A stretch of DNA of 21,001 nucleotides, taken from contig PJRA01000005.1 of assembly GCA_016987375.1 (NCBI GenBank), positions 2,607,362 to 2,628,362 of the forward strand. The letters are read 5' to 3'. How positions within the stretch are numbered: position 1 is the stretch's first letter; each line of letters starts with the position of its first letter. Shown here in pieces: positions 1-7,623 of this stretch. Below the pieces are notes generated by a model. It ran no database searches and was not told where the DNA came from. It worked only from the letters and a program-made list of their open reading frames with translations. This DNA comes from Brachionus koreanus. Taxonomy: Eukaryota > Rotifera > Eurotatoria > Ploima > Brachionidae. A program made the translations under genes and the position numbers.

Positions 1-110
1 TTTTTCTCTTTTCTTTTCTTCCTATCTAACTTTATTTTTATTTTTTATATATATTTATATTCTGAAGGAGCATTAGCTCGATACAGATAAACAAATAAAT
101 AAAAAATCAT
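1..110 (-). repeat. possible 3' end of a non-LTR retroelement (hairpin plus A/T tail)
   Basis: Read on the minus strand, a short perfect hairpin (GAGC-TAAT-GCTC, around 67-80) is followed by a run of AT-only sequence reaching the window edge. A small terminal hairpin followed by a simple-sequence tail is typical of CR1/L2-type retroelement 3' ends, and similar arrangements occur elsewhere in this window. No reverse-transcriptase coding is recognisable upstream of it (111-240 on the minus strand), so the assignment rests on layout only. Confidence 0.22.
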
Positions 111-249
111 TAATTTTTTCATTTTTAATTTACCAAGTAATTTCGAGGAAATTATCAAGCTGTCCATCATGTATTTTAGTCCTTTTTTTTTAAATGAGTA
201 AATAATTGTTTTTCTCATTTTGTTTGAAAAGAAAAACATAATGTTTATA

Positions 250-617
250 AAAAAAAGTTAAAGCGAAGTAAAAGAGTTGAAATCTTGGTTGGGCGAAGCG
301 AACTTCGGATTTAAAGTATCATTTATAGAGTTAAAATCCTCCAGATATGTTCTTGTTTGTATATGGTTTAACTTTTTTATGAAGAATTTAATGATAAGAA
401 CTTTTGAGCATGATTCTTTTGTGTCCATTTTTAGTTGGTTATGGATGTGAATGGTTTTTGCTTTGATGGAAAAGAATTTTTTGTATTTGGAATTGTTGAA
501 GATCTGATGATATTTTGATATTTTTTGCGTCGAACCACCGAGTGGAATAAAAGCATAAGATGCTCATTTGCATCATTGAAATTTAAAGGCTAGTAAAATA
601 ATAATAATAATAATAAA
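250..617 (+). repeat. possible truncated non-LTR element or SINE 3' region ending in (TAA)n
   Basis: This block is richer in G+C than its surroundings. It holds small hairpins (CGAAG/CTTCG near 293-307 and GATGC/GCATC near 560-575) and ends in AAAGGCTAGTA followed by A-rich (TAA)n repeats. The string AAGGCTAGTA recurs just past the decayed reverse-transcriptase end at 4972-5130 (minus strand), which suggests related 3' untranslated regions. No open reading frame of note was found in either strand, so it could equally be a SINE or unrelated repeat. Confidence 0.3.
597..617. repeat. (TAA)n microsatellite
   Basis: Six uninterrupted TAA units at 599-616, bordered by A-runs. It probably acts as the tail of the plus-strand repeat before it, as (TAA)n tails are common on some non-LTR retroelements. 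Confidence 0.85.
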
Positions 618-620
618 ATT

Positions 621-1704
621 ATAATCTTTCAATTGAATTTTATTGAGTTTTATTGACCACTCCTTCGATATTAGTCATTAATATCAAAAATTTAGCTTAC
701 TGTATTGAAAAAAAATTTATTTATATTAAAAATTATATTAGACTGACTATTTTACACCTTCAATTTTATTTCATAAAAAGTATCTATTTTTTTTATTATC
801 TTTTGTCAAAATGAGGCTATGTCACACTTTTTTAACTTGAAATATATTTATCACCGTCTTTGAATTTTAATAATTTGAAAAATATTTAAATGAATATAAC
901 CGATAAGAATATTGCCTATGAAGTGGACTCAAGATCAATGCAGATTTTTTTAATTTCAATAGAGACAATAAACAACTTAGTTAAAAGACATTCAAGATAT
1001 AATTAAGAGACTTTTGCTGAAAACAAGAAAAAAGAAACAATGGTTCACGGTAAGGTATTTGATATTGAAATACATTTAATCAATATTTTCCATAAAAGAA
1101 GCCTAAAGATAACATAAAAAATGATCTTAAATCATGATCCTCTAGTGTGGAACAAAATCAGAATGAATATTTAATTGAAGAGAAATTAGAAAATAATCTC
1201 GAAAATAAAAAGGCTGAATGTGTATCGCCTAATTGTAGACTTTGTATTTGATTTCTTATTTAATACTAAATCAAATTTTAACAAAATATATTTTGCTGCG
1301 AATAAATTTCTTAATTTAAAGTCTGAAGAATGGGTTGAAAACACAAGAACATCGAAGTATAATGTTGACGTGGGTACTTTTGGTAATAAAAATTGATAGA
1401 AATTCAAGATCTTGAAAAAATCAGTTTTATGATATTTTAATTTTTTTTCATTAAATGATAAACATAAATTAGAAGTGACGAAATGAGAAATACAATTAAA
1501 TAAATATTATGATAAAAATTGATAGAAAATTCAAAATAATAAGTCCAAATTTGAAAATATTAACGAACATCTACAAAATATTTAAATCACCTTTAAATTT
1601 ATATATTTATTTTTTTTATCCTTTGAATTTTTTGCGGCATTTACTCTTACTTTCATTTCCTATAAAAAAAAACCTTAATTCTGCTGAAAATAATTAAATA
1701 TTTT
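621..1704. other. AT-rich stretch without a supported gene
   Basis: No conserved protein is recognisable. At 1156-1255 a plus-strand frame reads 34 codons rich in Glu/Asn/Lys and ending with a Cys-rich motif (CVSPNCRLC) before a stop; directly after it another frame stays open to about 1390. This may be a decayed coding fragment. The open frames at 1186-1407 (minus) and 1509-1697 (plus) look like chance frames in low-complexity sequence. Confidence 0.5.
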
Positions 1705-2122
1705 CAGAGTTGTTTAAATTAAAATTAAAGCCCATATCTTAAAAATTTAAGTTCAAGACCGGACTTATATTTTTTTTTTAATTTTACAAAAGTCCAAGTC
1801 AAAGACTCTAAATTTAAAAAATATTATTTTTATAACAACACCAAATATTTCTAGATTAATGGAGTTTTAGAATATTACCATTGCTAAAAACTCAAAAAAC
1901 AGAATTTATCTGTCTTTTGATTAATTCAAAAAACGATCATATTCTTTACCTAGAATGATCTTTTTCCAGGAGTAGTTAAATCCATAGTGAACTTATAGCT
2001 TCAAAATAATCGAAGGTATTTAAATACTAAAAATAAATGACATGTTGAAGCTTATCATCAAAAATTTCAAAAAAGTTCAGACCTGGACTTGGCTTGAGAC
2101 TTGTTACTTTTAAACAACTCTG
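1705..2122. mobile_element. hAT-type MITE (non-autonomous DNA transposon)
   Basis: The two ends are inverted copies of CAGAGTTGTTTAAA (14 bp, left 1705-1718, right 2109-2122). They are flanked by AATATTTT on the left (1697-1704) and AAAATTTT on the right (2123-2130), an 8-bp target-site duplication with one mismatch. CAGAG-type termini with 8-bp duplications are characteristic of the hAT superfamily. Short AAGTCC/GGACTT motifs lie near both ends, like hAT subterminal binding sites. The 418-bp interior has no coding capacity, so movement would have needed a transposase supplied in trans. Confidence 0.8.
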
Positions 2123-2492
2123 AAAATTTTTTCTATTTTTAGAATAAGTTGGTCGAAAATTGAACATGACTAATAGAAGATAAGCTAAATTTAAATTTAT
2201 TCATATTATGATTTATTTTTAAATAATTAAATGAAGTTCAAATTCAAAGAGGTTTATTTCTAAAGTTATAAAAAAGTTATTATTAATTGATTCGTAAATT
2301 TAACATTTTTTTAAATTTTCTATTAACTTAATAAATTTTATTTAGATTTTTTATTAAAATTTTATCTTGGTACAGAAATCAAACAAAAAAATGAAAAAAA
2401 ATAAATATTAACAATTTTTGTGAAATTTAGTTTAATAGAACAGAACAAAATGTTAAAAATTCTTATAAATTTTCATTTAAAAGTCAAAAGCA

Positions 2493-2691
2493 AGTTCTGT
2501 AAATGCGACATGGTGCAACATTCAAAGTTGAACTATTATAAAAAATCTGTTAAAACTCTGCAAACTTAAAATAATTTAAATTTGGACAAATGTGGCAATT
2601 TTGTTCATTTTGCAGAGACCTTGCACATCATTAGCAGATTTTGACTTTTGATGCAACTAAGTATGCTGCACTTTGTTGCGCTTACAGAACT
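2493..2691. mobile_element. foldback MITE-like element with long imperfect inverted arms
   Basis: The first 38 bases from 2493 match the reverse complement of the last 38 bases ending at 2691 at 29 positions, beginning with ten identical bases (AGTTCTGTAA). Pairing continues inward (AAATCTG-TAA, CTCTGCAAA), so nearly the whole 199 bp can fold on itself. It is more G+C-rich than its surroundings and non-coding. No clear target duplication was seen, so the superfamily is unknown. Confidence 0.65.
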
Positions 2692-2704
2692 AATTAATAA
2701 CATT

Positions 2705-2729
2705 TAGATAGATAGATAGATAGATAGAT
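2705..2729. repeat. (TAGA)n tail, TCTA on the element strand
   Basis: Six TAGA units on the plus strand. It sits exactly at the 3' end of the minus-strand retroelement, so it is best read as the element's own simple-repeat tail. Confidence 0.85.
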
Positions 2730-2758
2730 GAACTGCAGTGTCATTGAAAAACACGTTG

Positions 2759-3570
2759 CTAATTAATATTAGCTAAGGCAGTTAAAACATTGTTTTTATC
2801 AATAGCGTTTTTGAATGAGTTAAGTGATTCTGCGTTTTTTACTTCACATGGTAATTTGTTCCAGATATTGACTATTCTGTAATTGAAAAAATTGGATCGT
2901 TGTTGATTTGATTTTACTAATTCTTTGATGTAATTATATTGTCTATCATTTCTATTAGACGCCAAAGGTTTCCTGTACCAATTTATACAGTCCATTTTAT
3001 TTATTTCTTTATATTTCTGAATTAAATCTCCTCTAATGCGTCTCAATTTTAGGCTTGTTAAACCCATATTCATACACCTTTCTTCATAATTTAAATATCG
3101 AGTTAATTTAGGTATTTTAGTTAACCTATGTTGAATATCTTCTAATAATTTAATATCTTTTAATAAATATGGTGACCATACATGTATAGCATATTCAAGA
3201 TTTGGTCTGATATAACAAGTATATAGTCTTTTCCATATAGCAGGATCACGTGTTTTAAAAGTTTTCTTCAATATACCAAGCATTCTGTTACTTTTATTAG
3301 CAGCTGCTATACACTGATCTTCAAATTTCAGGTTATTTTTGATAAGGATTCCTAAATCTTTTCTAAGTTTGTTTTAGTCACTTCAATTTGTTTGTCGTTA
3401 TCATTTAAATAATATTTGAATTCGTTGTTGTTCTTACCAATATGCATTACTTTACATTTATTAAAATTTAATTTAATTAACCATTTATTTGACCATTCTG
3501 TTATTTTATTTAAATCTTCTTGTAATGATTTTGCTTCGAAAAAAGTTACAATGTTTTTATTTTGTACCAA
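2759..3570 (-). pseudogene. reverse transcriptase C-terminal region, frameshifted
   Basis: The first segment (3570 to about 3358) carries the post-catalytic motif pattern of non-LTR reverse transcriptases (LQEDLNKITEWSNKW, LNFNKCKVMHIGKNN). The rest (about 3360 to 2759) carries the DLGILI / KFEDQC / NRMLGILK block, then RLYTCYIRPNLEYAIHVWSP, a lysine/arginine-rich thumb and the C-terminal NFFNYRIVNIWNKLP motif. One base is missing in an A-run near 3357-3362, so the two halves sit in different frames. This order of motifs is typical of the CR1/L2/Jockey side of non-LTR elements. There is no catalytic core and no endonuclease, so the copy is dead. Confidence 0.85.
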
Positions 3571-3590
3571 ATTTTATAAAAACCATATTA

Positions 3591-4950
3591 ACACTTGTTA
3601 TTTTAATGGATTATTTTAATTTTTTAATCATGGATAGAAAATTGAAAATTTAAATAGAATAGAGTTATTAATCTAATATTTATTTAAAATCAATAAACAA
3701 ACTACAAATTAATTTATATATTTTTTAAAGGTTTCTTTGCGCCAGCAGAGTTTTTGAAAAGTTAAAAAAAATTAATAAAATAGAAAATTTCATGTTCAGA
3801 ATTTTGCTTTAGAAAACGGAAATATAGAATTCCATTAGTCTGATTCTTGTTGTTTCATTTTTTCTAAATGCCGTGTTCTACAAAAAGAATTAAAGACTGA
3901 AACATTTCGTAATATGATTAAAATTTGTGATCGTTGAATGTGACAATGTAATTTGAAAATTTAACTTGATTTTAAATTAAAATAACAAAAACAGAACAAA
4001 AAATCTTCTAATCCTATTCTCATCTCGTCACACAGACAATTATTGTACTACATATGGCTTTGGTTTGGCCTCATCTCTAGTTAGTTGTCAGTTTGTGGTT
4101 TGTGGTTTAAAAGATGATGGTACTTTTTTAAAAAAGATTCTGAGACGAGGATCAAAATACTAAATAAATAAAAAAAAAAAACAAAATCATGAAGAGAACA
4201 TTTTTTAGCTGACCCTCATTTAAAGCTCGTAAATTCCAAGATCAAAAATTGAGAAGCAAATTAATACAAATTTGTAAGATTTTTAAAAATTTTTAGAAAG
4301 TTTAAAACGAGGACTAAATCTAAGGATTCATATGATAAAAGATACCTAGAGAGATCAATAAAAGGGGGCTTTTTCGATTTAGTATTTTAACTAAAAGAGT
4401 GGTCGAGATAATAAATAAGTCGTTAACTAATACAGTTAATAAAAAGTCAGTAAATAGTTTTAAGACATTTATCTAAAAAAATATTAGGACTTCCATTAGG
4501 ATAGAAAAGAGACAACTATATTGGTATATTTTTATAATGCACTTCAGCTATTTGATTTAAAAAGTCAGTTCTGAAAAAAATTAAAAATAAATTGAAAGTA
4601 AATTTTAAAAATATGCGCTGACGTCTGTAGCTTTTAAATTTTTTTTGATATATTAAGATTAAATACAGAAAATAAAAATTTAAAGAAGATTAGAGACACA
4701 AAAATTGTTTTTGATCAAAATATTATATACAGTGTGAATTTTTCAATTATTTTGTAATCTTTCAAAGTTTTAAAAGTTTTTATTCTATATTTTCTAAAGT
4801 AAACCGTATTATTTATTCAAAAGAATGTATAGTTTTTTTTAAGTTCTTTCATGTGAATTTGAAAAACTCTATTACATTTTAGATTAATCTTTTAAATTAT
4901 GAAATTTTTTGAGTGTTTTTAATTTTTTTTTTCGTTTAACTGTTTTTTTT
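3591..4950. other. AT-rich stretch without a recognisable gene
   Basis: No conserved protein motif, tRNA box or transposon end was found in either strand. Segments near 4020-4150 are somewhat richer in G+C but contain stops in all frames I read. Confidence 0.5.
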
Positions 4951-4971
4951 TACTGCGGCATAGTTTTCTAT

Positions 4972-5130
4972 TCTTTTGTTAAAAGACTACTAGCCTTTTG
5001 AGGCTTTTAAAGTACTTAATTTAGTTTTGTCATCTCATGATCAAATCGAGCTTTGAAACTGATTATTGCCTTGGCTCATATAGCTTCTTTGCTAATTTTA
5101 TTTCATAATTCTACTACCCTGTTCATCAAA
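4972..5130 (-). pseudogene. decayed reverse transcriptase C-terminus of a second non-LTR element
   Basis: On the minus strand, from about 5127, the frame reads FLMNRVVEL, stop, NKISKEAI, stop, then AKAIISFKARFDHEMTKLN and a stop near 5015. This matches the C-terminal NxRVVxxWNKLPxEVxxAxxxxSFKxxxD pattern of CR1/L2-type reverse transcriptases and aligns with the end of the element at 2759-3570 (NYRIVNIWNKLP...NSFKNAID). Both internal stops are TGA, the first exactly where the conserved Trp (TGG) stands. A hairpin (AGCC/GGCT near 4993-5006) lies just beyond the stop. The fragment is cut off at 5130-5132, where hAT-like sequence begins. Confidence 0.6.
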
Positions 5131-5511
5131 AATAGGGCTGGTAGATGGATTAAAAAAATCGGTTCTTAAGATATTAATCGATTATAAATAAAAACCGGTT
5201 AAAAAGGGATATTAATTTCTCGATTTAAATATTAATCTATATTTTTAATTATATTTTTAAAAGCTATGCAAAAAATTCATCCTTTTTCCAATGGACTTTT
5301 TATTAAGGTTTTGGTTAAAATCAAATAAAAAGATTTGAGAAGAATAAGAATGTCTGTCTTGAGTAATGCTTTTATGATCACCTCAATTGAAGAACAAATC
5401 ACTATTTTATTCAAAAATTTAAATTTGAAATATTAATCTACTCACTCTATGCACATAGATATTAAATAGAATCCTGAAAACACAACCAGTTAAAAACATA
5501 ACGTTGTTTGT

Positions 5512-5756
5512 TCACCTAAAAAGCGCTGTAGAAATGAGAGTTCTGTGTGGGAATACGTTATTAAATTAGAGAATGGCAATAAAAATGTAAAATTGAATTC
5601 TGCACTAAAATTTACGAAAAATCTACTGGAATGATTTCTATTATGTACCACCTAAAAGATGCTCATTCAATTAGCTGTTGTATGGAAAATTCTATTCAAA
5701 GCGTATCTCATATTGCTGAGTATTTAAAAAAATACGAAAAAATTAATTTTTTTTGA
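5512..5756 (+). pseudogene. BED zinc finger of a hAT transposase, frameshifted
   Basis: The first frame from 5512 gives SVWEYVIKLENGNKNVK, the usual BED start (S-x-V-W-x-x-F/Y with KLENG). After a shift near 5590 the second frame continues EFCTKIYEKSTGMIS and MYHLKDAHSI. It thus supplies Cys (codon at 5601) and the two His (codons at 5649 and 5664) of the C-x2-C...H-x4-H metal site. The first Cys codon is damaged at the shift point. The frame then runs through a lysine-rich linker to a TGA at 5754. BED fingers bind DNA at the ends of hAT elements; this copy cannot be functional. Confidence 0.65.
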
Positions 5757-6121
5757 TAACTTTTACAATTTTTGTTTCTTGTTTAAGCTAATAAATCAAT
5801 AAATAAATTTTCTATCTAAAAATTAAATTTTTTTATTCTGAAAATTTAATTTAATATTCAATTGAATGATAAAAGATGAGTTTATATATTATTTAATGAA
5901 TAATAAATAATTGGTTAAATGAAATAGATTTTTAAATTCTTGTAAAATTTGACTGTAAAATCTAAATATTAATTAAATTGCTTTCACTTTTAATTTCGAA
6001 AGATCATAATAATTAAATTATAAACTTATTAATCTCCTTTTGAATTAATCACAATCAAAATATAATTTTTTTTAATTTATCATACAAAAATTTAAGCAAA
6101 TAACAAATTTTTTTTTATCGT

Positions 6122-6226
6122 TTTAAAGATGCTGTCTCCTTACGTCAAGCGCTTTTCCTAAAGAAATATTCAAACGAGCAGTGGAATTATTTTGAAGATG
6201 AATTAGAACTTTTTGTCTTTAACTGA
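6122..6226 (+). pseudogene. possible hAT transposase fragment
   Basis: A 34-codon open segment reads FKDAVSLRQALFLKKYSNEQ then WNYFEDELELF and stops at 6224. The pattern of a helix, 'ALRQAL'-type turn, then S-x-E-x-W-x-x-x-E-D/E-L-x-x-L resembles the segment of BED-hAT transposases where the insertion domain rejoins the catalytic core. Its orientation agrees with the BED finger upstream. The match is short, so the call is tentative. Confidence 0.35.
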
Positions 6227-6862
6227 TGTTTGAAAATTTTCAATAACTCGTATATTTTACTTATCTTTTATGAGTTTCTAATTTAATCTAATTTTATTAG
6301 AAAATCAAAAATAAATAATTGATAAACTTTTGAAATTTAGAAATATTTTTGTGAATTTGAGGAATTCTGAGGATCAAGTTTAAAAAATATTTAGCGAATT
6401 AATAATACAGGTTTTAAAAAAAAACAGCTAGGTTAATCACTAAGAAAAGTTTAATTTTTTGAAAAAGCATTCACTTAAAAGTCAAGATCATGATTTACAA
6501 CAAAATAAGAGACAAACAAAATACAGTCACTGCATTTTAATTCTCTAAGCCCAAAAACTTCGAAAATTAGCATAAAAAAATTTAATTCAAGCACATTCTA
6601 ACTAGAGAGTAAATATTTATTGAGCTAAAATTTTTTTTTTAAACATTCGCCGAATAAACCATGAGTAATTCCTCATTTTTTATTATCATTTTATTCAGAA
6701 TAAATGCTAAATTATAAATTTTAATTGTTTGGTTCAAAATTGATTCTATTTTAACTCGGCCGTATCGATGCGATTAAAATTATAATAAATTTTCCTACTC
6801 CTTTTTTTTCTTTTTAAAGCCAAAATAATCTAGTTTTTGAAATAAAAAGTATAGATCAAAAT
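6227..6862. other. AT-rich stretch upstream of the CS-fold gene, no gene seen
   Basis: No coding, RNA or terminal-repeat signal was recognised. The last part presumably includes the promoter and 5' leader of the gene starting at 6886, but no clear TATA element can be singled out in such AT-rich DNA. Confidence 0.45.
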
Positions 6863-6883
6863 TAAGAGAGAAAGAGAGAGAGA
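6863..6883 (+). repeat. GA-rich 5' leader
   Basis: A purine tract of GA repeats (GAGAGAAAGAGAGAGAGA) lies directly before the ATG at 6886. GAGA tracts are frequent in promoters and leaders of animal genes; whether it has a role here is unknown. Confidence 0.6.
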
Positions 6884-6885
6884 AA

Positions 6886-7414
6886 ATGGCCTCTAATACT
6901 GGCAGCATTAAATCTCCTGCACCTCAAAGATGCAATGCAAGTATTCAAAAATATTTTAAGCTAAAAAATTTCTTCATCCTTTTGTTCTTTGCTTAGTTAT
7001 CAATGAAAATGACAAAAAATATGTACGTGTGATGCTCACTGCCCCAGGTTTGAAAGTCAAGCGTCAGTTTAACTTATCTATGGCTCCTAAAAACTGCAAA
7101 ATATTGGCTTTAGAGTACAGAAAAAAGTGAATTTTTAATTCTATATTTTTTCCAGAGTTATTTTCAACTTTTTTATTAGCTCTGTATACATAAAATTTGT
7201 GATCAACGAAGGTCTTTTAAACGAGTCAATATATGAATATGAAAACGATGAGGAAGTCTATTTCAATGGTCCTATACAAGCCGATAAAAGCTATTTAAAA
7301 GTAAACTAAAAAATGAAAAATTAAATTAAATTAATTTAAATCAAAAAAAAAAAAAAGTTTGTCGAAAATGGCATTGACATATATGCAAAAAAAGTGTCTG
7401 ATTGGAGTCCATAG
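6886..7414 (+). CDS. small CS/Hsp20-fold-like protein (4 exons)
   Basis: Spliced model: exons 6886-6940, 6997-7126, 7180-7300 and 7358-7414, giving 120 residues and a TAG stop; introns are 56, 53 and 57 nt with GT-AG ends. The pattern resembles a CS domain (the p23/SGT1/NudC beta-sandwich): residues 27-35 KYVRVMLTAPG, a beta strand near 62-70 (NSVYIKFVI), then EVYFNGPIQADKS (87-99) and GIDIYAKKVSDW (107-118), which mirrors the L-x-G-x-I-x-x-x-x-S...xEIxLKK...W signature. CS proteins usually serve as Hsp90/Hsp70 co-chaperones. No signal peptide is visible, so a cytosolic location is likely. Intron 2 could end earlier (AG at 7155) and stay in frame, but the resulting 29-nt intron is implausibly short. 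The last acceptor follows a poly-A run, so without splicing there the protein would stop at 7309. Family assignment is by pattern only. Confidence 0.6.
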
Positions 7415-7528
7415 ATTTGAAGCCCATCAATCAAGCTAAAGAATCAAAGAATGAATTATTTGTAAATGAAACATTGTTTACTTTCCAGTGATAATAGAAA
7501 CACTTTTTTTTTTAAATATTTTTCTTTG

Positions 7529-7534
7529 TTTATT
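7529..7534 (-). promoter_or_regulatory. candidate polyadenylation signal for the aerolysin-like gene
   Basis: AATAAA on the minus strand 90 bases after the stop of the minus-strand gene. With the plus-strand signal at 7578 this implies that the two convergent 3' untranslated regions overlap. Confidence 0.4.
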
Positions 7535-7577
7535 AAATAAGTTTTTTTGAAAAAAAATTAAACATAATTTTAAATTT

Positions 7578-7583
7578 AATAAA
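7578..7583 (+). promoter_or_regulatory. candidate polyadenylation signal for the CS-fold gene
   Basis: AATAAA 164 bases after the TAG stop and ahead of the convergent gene's stop codon at 7624. In such AT-rich DNA the hexamer can occur by chance. Confidence 0.4.
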
Positions 7584-7623
7584 TAATGATTACTGACTAA
7601 TAGGATGGTTAATTTTTACAAGT

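Larger units (their letters stand above)
2705..3590 (-). mobile_element. 5'-truncated CR1/L2-like non-LTR retrotransposon
   Basis: On the minus strand this is the last third of a reverse-transcriptase ORF, a very short 3' untranslated region (2730-2758) and a (TCTA)n tail (2705-2729). The sequence up-strand of about 3570-3590 no longer resembles a reverse transcriptase: the catalytic FADD box, expected about 25 codons before the first conserved residues, is absent. 5' truncation during target-primed reverse transcription explains this. The exact 5' boundary is uncertain by tens of bases. Confidence 0.8.
5133..6226 (+). mobile_element. degenerate hAT transposon with BED-finger transposase remnants
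   Basis: It starts with TAGGGCTGG followed by several ATTAATCGATT-like subterminal motifs (5160-5260), a layout seen in BED-finger hAT elements. Downstream lie a recognisable BED zinc finger and a possible more distal transposase patch, in the same orientation. Most of the catalytic domain is missing, and no matching right terminus (CCAGCCCTA) was found before 6860. The end coordinate given is only the last coding remnant. Confidence 0.5.

Noticed and set aside
45..239. Minus-strand open frame of 64 codons at the window start
   Set aside because: No resemblance to reverse transcriptases or other proteins; probably a chance frame through a repeat 3' end.
1186..1407. Minus-strand open frame of 73 codons
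   Set aside because: Composition is Phe/Leu/Lys noise typical of AT-rich DNA, with no motif.
1509..1697. Plus-strand open frame of 62 codons
   Set aside because: Low-complexity Ile/Lys/Phe/Leu codons only; it ends at the MITE border.
2705..2729. TAGA array as an independent microsatellite or CRISPR-like repeat
   Set aside because: It is a simple tetranucleotide run without spacers, placed exactly at a retroelement 3' end.
3416..3619. Plus-strand open frame over the retroelement
   Set aside because: Antisense shadow of the minus-strand reverse transcriptase.
7127..7155. Alternative second intron of the CS-like gene ending at 7155
   Set aside because: It keeps the frame but the intron would be only 29 nt, far below the 49-57 nt seen for the others.
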